A DNA stretch of 64,000 bases, taken from assembly GCA_029225165.1 (NCBI GenBank), contig JAQXVY010000004.1, forward strand, positions 1 through 64,000. The letters are read 5' to 3'. The notes beneath the pieces were generated by a model, which saw only the letters and a list, made by a program, of their open reading frames with translations, was not told where the DNA came from and searched no databases. Position numbers and translations under genes: made by a program. Shown here piece after piece: positions 28,441 through 37,658 of this stretch (positions are counted from its first letter, which is position 1; the number at the start of each line of letters is the position of its first letter). The DNA comes from Oscillospiraceae bacterium (lineage in GTDB: Bacteria > Bacillota > Clostridia > Oscillospirales > Acutalibacteraceae).

Positions 28441-29082
28441 TTACAGAGTATTAGCACCTAAAATCCTCTTTGTCACGTCTGTCAGCTTTTCCTCAAATTC
28501 ATTGTCCTCACTGCAAACAGAAAGCTGATAGCCCTCTACATTGTATTCCTTAAAGTAATATGGGTTGTTGTTGATGTTTTGCTCTACCCTAATGTCACCG
28601 CCGTTAAGGTTAATGCTTGTTTTGCGAAGATTTCTTCCAATACCGGTGCCGATACATTTCAGGAAAGCCTCTTTCAGCGTCCACAGCCTTGTAAAGGTTC
28701 TGTCGGGGTCGTAGCTTTGGTCTATCTGTATGTTTTCCTCAAGTGTAAAGAATTTTGAGGCTATCTTCCTTCTGCCCCTTTGCAAAAGCTCAATGTCAAC
28801 TCCCACAGGCTCGTTAGAAACGGAAAGCACTACATATCTTCCGCTGTGGCTGATGTTAAACTGTGTTTCCAAAGCCTGTGGCTTTCCGCCTATTCCGTAG
28901 GAGGTTATCTCCCCGATAAAGGTTTTTATCAGAAGTCCTGCCCCAAGGGATTGCTTTTGCGGGGTGTTCTTTGGAAGTCTTAAAATCTTTTTTCTCCGCT
29001 CCTTGTCAACGGTTTCAAGCTTCTTTTCAAAAAGCTCCCTGTTGTCAAGGGCGTCTGTGTTTAATATATAAGTCTTAATCAT
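28441..29082 (-). CDS. 4'-phosphopantetheinyl transferase (Sfp type)
   Basis: Adds the phosphopantetheine arm of CoA to carrier proteins. 213 residues, Sfp/AcpT type. Metal-binding and catalytic motifs are GVDIELL (about 93) and FTRLWTLKEAFLKCIGTGIG (about 129-148); SHSGRYV is the CoA-binding stretch. Neither a polyketide or peptide synthetase nor an ACP gene is in the window, so the target is unknown. The start codon overlaps no neighbour; the next minus-strand gene lies 24 bp upstream. Confidence 0.88.
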   Translation of the reverse strand: MIKTYILNTDALDNRELFEKKLETVDKERRKKILRLPKNTPQKQSLGAGLLIKTFIGEITSYGIGGKPQALETQFNISHSGRYVVLSVSNEPVGVDIELLQRGRRKIASKFFTLEENIQIDQSYDPDRTFTRLWTLKEAFLKCIGTGIGRNLRKTSINLNGGDIRVEQNINNNPYYFKEYNVEGYQLSVCSEDNEFEEKLTDVTKRILGANTL

Positions 29083-29106
29083 AAAAAAATCACGCCTTTG
29101 TGAAAT

Positions 29107-29538
29107 TTATTCTTTCTCATCAGATTTTTTCGAGAGTCCGCTGAATGTTGGTATTGTCATTTCATACATACCGTTTGACCTTTTGATTAGTATAGCCAGT
29201 AAAAATATAATTTTAAAGAATAAAAAAACAGCTGCACCAATCATAACGCACCAACCCCACAGGTGGTCAATGTTGCCGAAACCCACAGTAATTACAAGTG
29301 CAAAACCGATTACGAGAAATTCCGTAACAGACGCTGCCTTTGGAGCAAAAATCAACAGCACAAGAAACGCCGGCCAAAATACAAAATCCAAGTATTTTGC
29401 CGGTGGCCCGAAGAGCCATCCGCATACTTGATCAATGGGGATAAATGTAGCTAAAAAGGGAATTATTATCTTGAAAATAATTCCAAAGCTGTTCCCGAAT
29501 TTTTTTCCGATAAAATCAAAAAATTTAACCAGTGTCAT
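29107..29538 (-). CDS. Small membrane protein of unknown function
   Basis: Not recognised as a known family. 143 residues from the chosen start, with about three hydrophobic segments (FGIIFKIIIPFLATFIPI, a central stretch YLDFVFWPAFLVLLIFAP through the IGFALVITVGFG region, and AAVFLFFKIIFLLAIL) and a charged tail ending KKSDEKE. The ORF track uses a GTG at 29580 with no ribosome binding site. The ATG at 29538 is preferred because AGGA lies 8 bp before it. It lies 24 bp upstream of the Sfp-type gene and is probably co-transcribed with it. Confidence 0.6.
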   Translation of the reverse strand: MTLVKFFDFIGKKFGNSFGIIFKIIIPFLATFIPIDQVCGWLFGPPAKYLDFVFWPAFLVLLIFAPKAASVTEFLVIGFALVITVGFGNIDHLWGWCVMIGAAVFLFFKIIFLLAILIKRSNGMYEMTIPTFSGLSKKSDEKE

Positions 29539-29659
29539 CCTTAAAATCCTATCACAATTAGTATATTTGAATTTTATCACATTAATAAGTGAATGTCGAG
29601 TTGTTTTTTTGTTATTCTGTTTCTTTTATTAAAGATTTATTCTGCAAAAGTGCAAATAC

Positions 29660-29688
29660 TTGATTATTCTAAATGCAAAAGGTATAAT
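29660..29688 (+). promoter_or_regulatory. Sigma-A promoter of alr
   Basis: TTGATT, 17-bp spacer, TATAAT, 31 bp before the start codon. Confidence 0.75.
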
Positions 29689-29719
29689 ATATGGGAAATA
29701 AACGAAAAGAAGTGTTACT

Positions 29720-30889
29720 ATGCAGGAATATATGCGTGTAAGGGCAGAAGTAGACCTTGATGCAATACATCACAACCTGTCACTTGCAAAAAGCGTTATT
29801 AACAAGGATACTCAGCTTATGGCTGTTATCAAGGCTGACGGATACGGTCACGGTGCAAATCAAATTGCAAAGTACTGTGATGATGTTATCGACAGATATG
29901 CAGTTGCTATCCCCGAGGAGGGCATAGACCTTAGAAAAGCAGATTTTACAAAGCCCATAAACCTTTTGGGCTACACACATCCTACCCAGTATGAGGATGT
30001 AATAAACTACGATTTAATCCCTGCAATTTTTACCCTTGATATGGCTAAAAGGCTTTCCGATACGGCAATTTCTATGAAAAAAACCGTAAAAATACATATA
30101 AAGGTTGATACGGGAATGAGCCGAATAGGCTTTGCCGACAATGACGAAAGTGTTGATGTAATTAAGGAAATCAGCCTGTTGCCTAATTTGGAGATAGACG
30201 GAATATTTACCCATTTTGCAAGGGCAGACGAAAAGGATAAATCTGTTGCAAAGAGTCAGTTTGAAAGATTTACAAATTTTGTAAATAAGCTGAAGTCAAA
30301 AGGACTTAAAATTCCAAACTGTCACATAAGCAATTCTGCCGCAATTATGGAGCTTTCCCATATGAATTTGCAGATTGTAAGAAGCGGAATTATCACCTAC
30401 GGTCTTTATCCAAGTGAGGAGATGGTCAAGGAAAATTTCAAAATTATCCCGGCAATGGAGCTGAAGTCACAGGTGTCATTTGTAAAAACACTAAAGGCAG
30501 GAACTCCCGTTGGGTACGGCGGTACATATGTGACAGATAAGGAAACTGTAATTGCCACCATACCTGTGGGCTATGCCGACGGCTATCCTCGTTCTCTTAG
30601 CAACAAGGGCAGAGTGCTTATAAAAGGACAGTCTGCACCTATTGTCGGCAGGGTTTGTATGGATCAGTTTATGGTTGATGTAACCTGTATTGAGGGAGTT
30701 AAGCAGGGGGACACAGTAACCCTTATGGGAAAAGACGGTGAGGAATTTATCAGCTGTGAGGAGCTTTCAGACCTTTCAGGAAGTTTTAATTACGAATTTG
30801 TGTGCGACATCAGCAAGAGAGTTCCAAGGGTTTACTTTAGGGACGGAAATATTGTGGATGTTGTAAAATATGTAGGCAAAGGACTATAA
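29720..30889 (+). CDS. alr: Alanine racemase
   Basis: PLP enzyme making D-alanine for peptidoglycan. 389 residues. The PLP lysine lies in AVIKADGYGHGA (about 35-46). Further landmarks are KVDTGMSRIG, the HFARADEKD loop, VPVGYADGYPR-like IPVGYADGYPRSL with the catalytic tyrosine, and GRVCMDQFMVDVT. A canonical promoter lies directly upstream and a strong terminator follows, so it is a single-gene unit. Confidence 0.95.
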   Translation: MQEYMRVRAEVDLDAIHHNLSLAKSVINKDTQLMAVIKADGYGHGANQIAKYCDDVIDRYAVAIPEEGIDLRKADFTKPINLLGYTHPTQYEDVINYDLIPAIFTLDMAKRLSDTAISMKKTVKIHIKVDTGMSRIGFADNDESVDVIKEISLLPNLEIDGIFTHFARADEKDKSVAKSQFERFTNFVNKLKSKGLKIPNCHISNSAAIMELSHMNLQIVRSGIITYGLYPSEEMVKENFKIIPAMELKSQVSFVKTLKAGTPVGYGGTYVTDKETVIATIPVGYADGYPRSLSNKGRVLIKGQSAPIVGRVCMDQFMVDVTCIEGVKQGDTVTLMGKDGEEFISCEELSDLSGSFNYEFVCDISKRVPRVYFRDGNIVDVVKYVGKGL

Positions 30890-30896
30890 AATTATA

Positions 30897-30931
30897 GGGG
30901 GCTGTTGTTTATAAAACAACAGTCCTTTTTT
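30897..30931 (+). terminator. Intrinsic terminator after alr
   Basis: Stem GGGCTGTTGTTT, loop ATA, stem AAACAACAGTCC, followed by TTTTTT. Confidence 0.9.
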
Positions 30932-31130
30932 AAAAAATTTACAATGAAAACGCTATGAAAGATAAGTCCTATAATTCGTCAAAGTTTAGTATTTATCCCT
31001 TATTTTATAACATTATTTGTCGAATTATTCCATTGAACAGAAAACCTGTTTGAAGTATAATGTTTATGAAGTGTGTTATATAGAAAGTTATATAACCATA
31101 AGAAAAGAAAAAGGGGTATTAAGGGAGAAT

Positions 31131-32582
31131 ATGTACAAAAAGAGTTATCAAAGCTGGCGAAAACACTTTGACTTTTTGCTTTTGGATGTTTTGTGCCTGC
31201 ATATTTCTTATATTTGTGCCTTTTGGATGTTTAACGGCTGGGGAAACCCTTATGGCGTAAGCTTGTACAGAATTTGTGTTTTGATGGCAACCCTGGTAGA
31301 GGTGCTTGTGGCAATATTTTTTGAATCCTACAAGCATATTTTACAGCGAGGGAAATACAGGGAATTTGTTGCAGTTCTAAAGCACTACGCACTGTGCACC
31401 TTGAATTTTGTTTTACTGTTGTTCTTTTTGCAAAACGAGAATAAGGTTGACAGACCGTTTCTTTTGATTTGGCTGGGCGTTGCATTTGTTGTTACATATT
31501 TTGAGAGATTTTTCTGGAAAATTTTACTGACTAAAAGGGCAGACGCCTCAGGTAAAAGGGCAATGCTTGTTGTAACAACAGGCGATCGAATGACATCTGT
31601 TATAAATAATATCAAAAACAACAATTATGTTCGATACAAAATTATGGGTATTTCCGTAATTGACCAAGACCTAAAGGGTCAGCATATTGACGGAATAAGT
31701 ATTGTTGCCAACAGCGATGATATTTGTGAATTTGTCTGCAAAAACTGGGTTGACGAGGTATTTATTGACCTTGGAGACGAAGGCTTTACCCCTGACTTTT
31801 TGATTGAACAGTTTGAATCTATGGGGGTTGTTACCCATATTAATCTTCTTAACGACAAGAGTGTTTTGGGCAGGAGGCAGTTTATTGAGCGTGTTGCAGG
31901 CTACACAGTGCTTACCACATCCATAAACTATGCAAGTCCTGCAAGTCTTTTTGTTAAGCGTACCATTGACATTATAGCAGGAATATTCGGTTGTATATTA
32001 ACCGGCTTGCTTTTCCTAATCTTTGCACCGATGATTTATAAAGAATCTCCCGGTCCAATATTCTTTTCACAAGAGCGTGTAGGTAAAAACGGAAAAACCT
32101 TTAAGATTTATAAATTCAGAAGTATGTACCTTGACGCTGAGGAAAGGAAAAAGGAGCTTGAGTCACAAAATGCCATTGAGGGCGGACTTATGTTCAAAAT
32201 GGAGGATGACCCAAGAATTATCGGCTACAAAAAGTTGCCTGACGGCTCCTTTAAAAAGGGAATCGGTCACTTCCTAAGGCGTACAAGCGTTGACGAATTT
32301 CCTCAGTTTTTGAATGTTTTATTAGGGGATATGAGCCTTGTAGGTACTCGTCCTCCAACTGTTGACGAATGGCAGAAGTATGAGCTTCACCACAGAGCAA
32401 GGCTTTCCACAAAGCCGGGCATTACAGGACTTTGGCAGGTTAGCGGCAGAAGTGAGATTACCGATTTTGAAGAAATTGTTAACCTTGACAGGGAATATAT
32501 CCGCAACTGGTCAATAGGAAACGATATAAAAATCCTCCTTAAAACGGTTAAGGTCGTTTTGAGGGGCGAGGGTTCAATGTAA
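31131..32582 (+). CDS. Undecaprenyl-phosphate sugar phosphotransferase (WcaJ/WbaP type)
   Basis: Starts glycan assembly by moving a sugar-1-phosphate to undecaprenyl phosphate at the inner face of the membrane. 483 residues. Four N-terminal membrane helices and a CoA-binding-like domain are followed by one more helix and the catalytic domain (about 285-483), with KRTIDIIAGIFG, FSQERVGKNGKTFKIYKFRS, RTSVDEFPQFLNVLLGDMSL and TGLWQVSGRS. The track start at 31017 is rejected since AAGGGAGA lies just before the ATG at 31131. First gene of the rhamnose glycan cluster; rmlA follows after 27 bp. Confidence 0.92.
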   Translation: MYKKSYQSWRKHFDFLLLDVLCLHISYICAFWMFNGWGNPYGVSLYRICVLMATLVEVLVAIFFESYKHILQRGKYREFVAVLKHYALCTLNFVLLLFFLQNENKVDRPFLLIWLGVAFVVTYFERFFWKILLTKRADASGKRAMLVVTTGDRMTSVINNIKNNNYVRYKIMGISVIDQDLKGQHIDGISIVANSDDICEFVCKNWVDEVFIDLGDEGFTPDFLIEQFESMGVVTHINLLNDKSVLGRRQFIERVAGYTVLTTSINYASPASLFVKRTIDIIAGIFGCILTGLLFLIFAPMIYKESPGPIFFSQERVGKNGKTFKIYKFRSMYLDAEERKKELESQNAIEGGLMFKMEDDPRIIGYKKLPDGSFKKGIGHFLRRTSVDEFPQFLNVLLGDMSLVGTRPPTVDEWQKYELHHRARLSTKPGITGLWQVSGRSEITDFEEIVNLDREYIRNWSIGNDIKILLKTVKVVLRGEGSM

Positions 32583-32609
32583 TACTATTATAATTATAGG
32601 AGTAGCATT

Positions 32610-33506
32610 ATGAAGGGAATTATACTTGCCGGAGGCTCCGGCACAAGACTTTATCCGCTTACAAAGGTAACTTCAAAGCAGTTGTTGCCAATTTACGACA
32701 AGCCTATGATTTACTATCCTATGTCTGTGCTTATGAATGCAGGCATTCGTGACATTCTCATCATCTCAACACCACAGGATACACCAAGGTTTGAGTCGCT
32801 TTTAGGGGACGGTCATCAGTTCGGGGTAAACCTTTCATACAAGGTTCAGCCATCTCCTGACGGACTTGCACAGGCATTTATCATTGGTGAGGAATTTATC
32901 GGTGACGATACTGTGGCAATGGTTTTGGGTGACAATATTTTTGCAGGTCACGGACTTAAAAACAGGCTTTTATCTGCTGTTGAAAACGCAGAGCAGGGCA
33001 GAGGCGCAACCGTGTTCGGCTACTATGTTGATGACCCCGAGCGTTTCGGTATTGTTGAATTTGACAAGGACGGCAGAGCAATTTCCATTGAGGAAAAGCC
33101 CGAAAAGCCAAAGAGCAACTACTGTGTAACAGGACTTTATTTCTACGATAACCGTGTTGTTGAGTATGCAAAAAATCTAAAGCCCTCTGCAAGAGGCGAA
33201 TTGGAAATCACAGACCTTAACAGGATTTACCTTGAAAATAAGGAGCTTAATGTTGAACTTTTGGGACAGGGCTTTACTTGGCTGGACACAGGAACACACG
33301 AAAGCCTTGTGGAGGCAACAAACTTTGTTATGACTATTGAAGGTCATCAACACCGCAAGATAGCCTGTCTTGAGGAGATTGCCTATCTAAACGGATGGAT
33401 TTCCAAGGAAGAAGTACTTAAGGTTTACGAAGAGCTGAAGAAAAATCAGTACGGACAGTACCTTAAGGATGTTATTGACGGAAAATATATTGACGCCAAC
33501 AACTGA
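32610..33506 (+). CDS. rmlA: Glucose-1-phosphate thymidylyltransferase
   Basis: First step of dTDP-L-rhamnose synthesis: dTTP plus glucose-1-phosphate to dTDP-glucose. 298 residues. The nucleotide-binding [20 protein letters not shown] (about 8-27) is intact, followed by [10 protein letters not shown] with the metal-binding Asp, [10 protein letters not shown] and [10 protein letters not shown]. Site ATAGGAGTAGCATT precedes the ATG. Second gene of the operon. Confidence 0.96.
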   Translation: MKGIILAGGSGTRLYPLTKVTSKQLLPIYDKPMIYYPMSVLMNAGIRDILIISTPQDTPRFESLLGDGHQFGVNLSYKVQPSPDGLAQAFIIGEEFIGDDTVAMVLGDNIFAGHGLKNRLLSAVENAEQGRGATVFGYYVDDPERFGIVEFDKDGRAISIEEKPEKPKSNYCVTGLYFYDNRVVEYAKNLKPSARGELEITDLNRIYLENKELNVELLGQGFTWLDTGTHESLVEATNFVMTIEGHQHRKIACLEEIAYLNGWISKEEVLKVYEELKKNQYGQYLKDVIDGKYIDANN

Positions 33507-33551
33507 TAATTATAAAAATAAACAAGAAGTACATAAAGTGAGGAGTTTACT

Positions 33552-34571
33552 ATGAATATTATTGTAACCGGCGGAGCAGGATTTATCGGGTCAAACTTTG
33601 TTTTTCATATGCTGAAAAAGTATCCCGATTACAGAATAATTTGTCTTGACAAGCTGACATATGCAGGTAATTTGTCAACCCTGGCACCTGTTATGGACAA
33701 CCCGAATTTCCGCTTTGTAAAGGCTGACATCTGCGACAGAGAAGCAGTTTACAACCTTTTTGAGGAGGAAAAGCCTGATATGGTGGTTAACTTTGCGGCG
33801 GAAAGCCATGTTGACCGTTCCATTGAAAACCCTGACATCTTCCTGAAAACTAACATTATGGGTACAGCAGTTCTTATGGACGCTTGTCGCAAGTACGGAA
33901 TTACCCGTTACCATCAGGTTTCCACAGATGAGGTTTACGGAGATTTGCCACTTGACAGACCTGACCTTTTCTTTACAGAGGAAACACCGATACACACAAG
34001 CAGTCCGTATTCATCATCAAAGGCAGGAGCAGATTTGCTTGTTCTTGCATACCACAGAACCTACGGTTTGCCTGTTACAATCAGCCGTTGCTCCAACAAC
34101 TACGGTCCTTATCACTTCCCTGAAAAGCTGATTCCCCTTATGATAGCAAATGCCCTTAACGACAAGCCTTTGCCTGTTTACGGAGAAGGTCTTAATGTTC
34201 GTGACTGGCTCTATGTTGAGGACCACTGCAAGGCTATCGACCTGATTATCCACAAGGGTAAGGTTGGCGAGGTTTACAATATCGGCGGTCATAACGAGAT
34301 GAAGAACATTGATATTGTTAAAATAATCTGCAAGGAGCTTAACAAGCCCGAGAGCCTTATCACATATGTTACAGACCGTAAGGGTCACGATATGCGTTAT
34401 GCTATTGACCCAACAAAAATCCACAATGAGCTTGGCTGGCTCCCTGAAACAATGTTTAAGGACGGCATCAAAAAGACAATTCAGTGGTACCTTGACAACC
34501 GTGAATGGTGGGAAACAATCATCAGCGGAGAATACCAAAACTACTACGAAAAAATGTACGGTGACAGATAA
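33552..34571 (+). CDS. rmlB: dTDP-glucose 4,6-dehydratase
   Basis: Second step: dTDP-glucose to dTDP-4-keto-6-deoxyglucose using NAD. 339 residues of the extended SDR fold. NAD-binding GGAGFIGSNFV at 7-17; catalytic HQVSTDEVYGDL (Thr-Asp-Glu) and YSSSKAGAD (Tyr-x-x-x-Lys); RCSNNYGPYHFPEKLIPLM follows. Its stop shares one base with the start of rmlD (TAATG). Confidence 0.96.
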   Translation: MNIIVTGGAGFIGSNFVFHMLKKYPDYRIICLDKLTYAGNLSTLAPVMDNPNFRFVKADICDREAVYNLFEEEKPDMVVNFAAESHVDRSIENPDIFLKTNIMGTAVLMDACRKYGITRYHQVSTDEVYGDLPLDRPDLFFTEETPIHTSSPYSSSKAGADLLVLAYHRTYGLPVTISRCSNNYGPYHFPEKLIPLMIANALNDKPLPVYGEGLNVRDWLYVEDHCKAIDLIIHKGKVGEVYNIGGHNEMKNIDIVKIICKELNKPESLITYVTDRKGHDMRYAIDPTKIHNELGWLPETMFKDGIKKTIQWYLDNREWWETIISGEYQNYYEKMYGDR

Positions 34572-35503
34572 TGAAGGTTTTAGTTACAGGTGTTGCAGGT
34601 CAGCTTGGACACGATGTGATGAACGAGCTTTATAAAAGGGGTTATGAGGGCGTTGGCTCCGATATAGCGCCCTCTTACAGCGGAAATGAGGACGACACAC
34701 CGGTTACAACAATGGAGTATGTTCCAATGGACATTACAGACGAATCTGTTGTAAAAAAGGTTGTTGCAGAGGTTAACCCCGATGTAGTAGTTCACTGTGC
34801 CGCTTGGACTGCTGTTGACAATGCAGAGGATGAGGAAAACCTTGACAAGGTTATGACCATCAATGTTAAGGGAACAGAAAATCTTGCAAAATCCTGCAAA
34901 GAAAATGACTGCAAAATGGTGTACATCAGCACCGACTATGTCTTTGACGGACAGGGCGAAAAGCCTTGGGAGGAGGACTGCAAGGATTATGCACCGCTCA
35001 ATGTTTACGGAAAGTCAAAGCTCCTTGGGGAACAGGCAGTAAGCTCTGTTCTGGACAAGTACTTTATTGTCCGTATAGCTTGGGTGTTTGGCACAAATGG
35101 AGGAAACTTCATCAAAACTATGCTCAATGTGGGCAAAAGGTTTGATACATTAAAGGTTGTGAACGACCAGATAGGCACACCTACATATACATTCGATTTG
35201 TCACGACTTCTTGTTGATATGCTTGAAACAGACAAGTACGGATATTACCACGCAACAAATGAGGGTGGATATATATCCTGGTATGACTTTGCCTGTGAAA
35301 TTTTCCGTCAGGCGTCACAGTACGATTCTGCTTACGGCAAGGTGAAGGTTTTGCCTGTTACCACAGAGGAATACGGCGTTTCAAAGGCAGCCCGTCCATT
35401 TAACAGCAGACTTAGTAAGGCAAAGCTAAAGGAAAAGGGTTTTGCTCCTTTACCCCTATGGCAGGACGCACTTAGCAGATATTTAAAGGAAATTGAATTT
35501 TAA
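34571..35503 (+). CDS. rmlD: dTDP-4-dehydrorhamnose reductase
   Basis: Final step to dTDP-L-rhamnose, NAD(P)H-dependent. 310 residues. Nucleotide-binding TGVAGQLGHDVM; YISTDYVFDGQGEKPW and PLNVYGKSKLLGE (Tyr-x-x-x-Lys); the substrate-binding RPFNSRLSKAKL near the end. N-terminal residues about 30-50 (SDIAPSYSGNEDDTPVTTME) form a short acidic insertion not typical of E. coli RmlD. Translationally coupled to rmlB. Confidence 0.94.
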   Translation: MKVLVTGVAGQLGHDVMNELYKRGYEGVGSDIAPSYSGNEDDTPVTTMEYVPMDITDESVVKKVVAEVNPDVVVHCAAWTAVDNAEDEENLDKVMTINVKGTENLAKSCKENDCKMVYISTDYVFDGQGEKPWEEDCKDYAPLNVYGKSKLLGEQAVSSVLDKYFIVRIAWVFGTNGGNFIKTMLNVGKRFDTLKVVNDQIGTPTYTFDLSRLLVDMLETDKYGYYHATNEGGYISWYDFACEIFRQASQYDSAYGKVKVLPVTTEEYGVSKAARPFNSRLSKAKLKEKGFAPLPLWQDALSRYLKEIEF

Positions 35504-35519
35504 AAAAGAGGATTTTGTT

Positions 35520-36122
35520 ATGTCACAGATTAAGGTTACAAAATGTCCTATTGAGGGACTTTACATCATTGAACCGGCAGTTCACGGTGACAGCCGAGGA
35601 TATTTTATGGAAACATACAACAAAAAGGATATGGAAGAATGTGGTCTGAATATGGACTTCGTTCAGGACAATCAAAGTATGTCCACCAAGGGTGTGCTTA
35701 GAGGACTTCACTTCCAAAAGGAATATCCACAGGGCAAGCTTGTTCGTGCAATCAAGGGCAGTGTTTTTGATGTTGCGGTTGACCTCCGTTCAGGCAGTGA
35801 AACCTACGGAAAGTGGTTTGGCGTTGAGCTTACCGAGGAAAACAAAAAGCAGTTTTATATCTCAGAAGGCTTTGCCCACGGATTTCTTGTACTTTCCGAA
35901 ACAGCAGAATTTTGCTACAAGGTAACTGACTTTTACCACCCCGGTGACGAGGGCGGACTTGCATGGAACGACCCTGAAATCGGCATTGAGTGGCCAAGCC
36001 TTGTAGGTGAATACAAGGGCAGTGCCGACTCGGAGGGCTACACCCTTGAGGACGGAACTCCACTTAACCTTAGTGACAAGGACAAAAAGTGGCTTGGGCT
36101 AAAGGACACATTTAAATTTTAA
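35520..36122 (+). CDS. rmlC: dTDP-4-dehydrorhamnose 3,5-epimerase
   Basis: Third step of the pathway, a cupin epimerase. 200 residues from the ATG at 35520; the track start at 35493 lies inside rmlD and has no site, whereas AGAGGA precedes 35520. Visible are the catalytic region LRGLHFQKEYPQGKLVRAIK and SEGFAHGFLVLSE. The order A-B-D-C and close spacing mean one transcript. The set gives activated rhamnose for a surface polymer started by the upstream sugar transferase. Confidence 0.95.
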   Translation: MSQIKVTKCPIEGLYIIEPAVHGDSRGYFMETYNKKDMEECGLNMDFVQDNQSMSTKGVLRGLHFQKEYPQGKLVRAIKGSVFDVAVDLRSGSETYGKWFGVELTEENKKQFYISEGFAHGFLVLSETAEFCYKVTDFYHPGDEGGLAWNDPEIGIEWPSLVGEYKGSADSEGYTLEDGTPLNLSDKDKKWLGLKDTFKF

Positions 36123-36143
36123 GAGTTTTTTGGAGGTGTTAAT

Positions 36144-36323
36144 ATGGCAAAATCAAATTGCGATATGTGCGCGCATTATATCTATGATGAAGAATTTGAC
36201 TATTACACCTGTGATATTAATTTAGACGAGGACGAGGCGGTCAGATTTATGCAGGGCAATTTTGACAATTGTTCATTTTACGACCCCTATGATGAATATA
36301 AAATCGTAAGAAAGCAGAACTAA
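36144..36323 (+). CDS. Small acidic Cys-containing protein, DUF6472-like
   Basis: Too short for the ORF track: 59 residues, starting MAKSNCDMCAHYIYDEEFDY and ending EYKIVRKQN. TGGAGGTGTTAAT gives a strong ribosome binding site. Four Cys (6, 9, 23, 43) could bind a metal. The pattern SNCDMCxxYxYDEE and the ending matches what I recall of DUF6472, a small family widespread in Clostridia with no known function. It lies 21 bp after rmlC and before the operon terminator, so it is co-transcribed with the rhamnose genes, though a link in function is not shown. Confidence 0.8.
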   Translation: MAKSNCDMCAHYIYDEEFDYYTCDINLDEDEAVRFMQGNFDNCSFYDPYDEYKIVRKQN

Positions 36324-36332
36324 TGTTGAAAA

Positions 36333-36365
36333 TATGCTCCCGTGGTTTCACAGGAGCATTTTATT
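36333..36365 (+). terminator. Intrinsic terminator of the rhamnose operon
   Basis: Stem ATGCTCC with partial CGTG pairing, then GGAGCAT followed by TTTATTC. Confidence 0.75.
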
Positions 36366-36368
36366 CAT

Positions 36369-36535
36369 TTAGGGAAACACTGATTAAATCATTTGCACAG
36401 ATTGTGCAGTCAGATTTTTTGTCGGTATGTTCAAAAAACCGTAGGAATACTGACGTATTGCGAGGATTTTTTGGGCATACCGACGGAAAATATGCAAACA
36501 AGATGTGTAAAGTGATTTATTCAGTGTTTCCTTAG
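36369..36535. mobile_element. MITE-like palindromic element, type 1
   Basis: Ends TTAGGGAAACACTGATTAAATCA and TGATTTATTCAGTGTTTCCTTAG pair with about three mismatches in 23. An inner stem, GTCGGTATG...CATACCGAC extended by AAAAAA/TTTTTT, encloses the core GGAATACTGACGTATTGCGA. The whole 167 bp can fold into one long hairpin. No coding potential. The core is shared with the element at 49621-49790. The remaining gap to 36698 is AT-rich with nothing else recognised. Confidence 0.75.
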
Positions 36536-36698
36536 TTATACTATGCCGTTGATAAAAAATCTGGCATATTTTGTAATATACAGGTATAATAAGACAGTTT
36601 TTGTCCTGTAATTTTGCACAAATAAATTTTCAAAAAATGCTTTCTGAATATGCACAAAATGGAAAATTGAGTTTTAAGAAAATAACTGTGCAAAAAAA

Positions 36699-36727
36699 TT
36701 GTTTCATTATAAAATATGTGATATAAT
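36699..36727 (+). promoter_or_regulatory. Sigma-A promoter of the zinc-ribbon membrane protein gene
   Basis: TTGTTT, 17-bp spacer, TATAAT with TGA directly before the -10 (extended). It lies 79 bp upstream of the start codon. Confidence 0.7.
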
Positions 36728-36805
36728 CCTATAGTCAGAAAATATAATTAAAGGGTTAGAATAAAACACAGTTTTATGTTACTAATCAGATTTTGGAGGT
36801 AAAGT

Positions 36806-37603
36806 ATGATTTGTAAAAATTGCGGTAAAGAAATTGCGGATAACTCCCGTTTTTGCACACTTTGCGGTGCAAAGCAGGATGAACAAAGTGCACCTGTACA
36901 GCAGACTGCTCCCGTTCAGAATGAAACACCTGTTTCAAACGAAGTTCCGCCACAGGGAACAGCCCCTGTTGAAAATGCAGTGCCTACACAGACAACTGTT
37001 GACCCGGCCGGTCAGCCCACAGGAGTACCTTATCAGCCAACAGCTCCCGTTGCAAAGAAGTTTGACTTTAAGAAGTATCTTCCCATGCTAATTGCCATTG
37101 CCGGTGGAGTAGTAGCAGTTATCATTGTTATTTGTGTTGTTGTGAACATTGTATCCAACAGCGGTGTTAAGGGTGTTGTTAACCGTATGGAAGACGCTGT
37201 CAACGACAGGGATATTGATAAGTTTAAGGAACTATATCCTGATTTCGTTGTTGAGGAAATGGATATTGACGAGGAAACAATGGAAAGCGCTTTCGGCTTG
37301 ATTGACGGCTTTGATTTTGATGTTGACTTTGAAGTTGTTGACGAAGAGGATATTACAGACGAGGACTATGAGTATGATGACTCTATGACTTGGGCTGAAT
37401 ATATTCAGGAAAATTATGCCGACAACTATATTGAATATGATGACGAAGAAGTTGACGCAGTTAGTAAGGTTACTGTTAAAATGGAAATGGACTTTGACAA
37501 CGGTATTGCAAACGCACTTGCAGATGCTTTAACCGATTCTGTTGAGGAAAAGGAAATAACCTGTGTTAAGGTTGACGGCGACTGGTACATTTATGAAAAT
37601 TAA
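36806..37603 (+). CDS. Zinc-ribbon membrane protein with acidic C-terminal domain
   Basis: A 265-residue protein of unknown function. An N-terminal zinc ribbon (MICKNCGKEIADNSRFCTLCG, two CxxC pairs) is followed by a Pro/Gln/Thr-rich linker (about 27-85). Next comes one membrane helix (LPMLIAIAGGVVAVIIVICVVV, about 93-115). The C-terminal 150 residues are very acidic (Asp/Glu about one in three) and probably face outward. ATG follows TTTTGGAGGTAAAGT. Zinc-ribbon proteins with this layout are common in Clostridia and are often annotated only by domain. It has its own promoter and terminator. Confidence 0.75.
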   Translation: MICKNCGKEIADNSRFCTLCGAKQDEQSAPVQQTAPVQNETPVSNEVPPQGTAPVENAVPTQTTVDPAGQPTGVPYQPTAPVAKKFDFKKYLPMLIAIAGGVVAVIIVICVVVNIVSNSGVKGVVNRMEDAVNDRDIDKFKELYPDFVVEEMDIDEETMESAFGLIDGFDFDVDFEVVDEEDITDEDYEYDDSMTWAEYIQENYADNYIEYDDEEVDAVSKVTVKMEMDFDNGIANALADALTDSVEEKEITCVKVDGDWYIYEN

Positions 37604-37621
37604 TTAATCAAACTTCACCAC

Positions 37622-37650
37622 AAAGCTCCCGTAATAGGGAGCTTTTCTTA
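37622..37650 (+). terminator. Intrinsic terminator after the zinc-ribbon protein gene
   Basis: Stem AAAGCTCCC, loop GTAATA, stem GGGAGCTTTT then CTT. It lies between convergent genes and may serve both. Confidence 0.8.
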
Positions 37651-37658
37651 TGTGATAG

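Noticed and set aside
31017-31130. N-terminal extension of the sugar transferase
   Set aside because: The TTG start has no ribosome binding site and the extension is unlike the family; AAGGGAGA marks the ATG at 31131.
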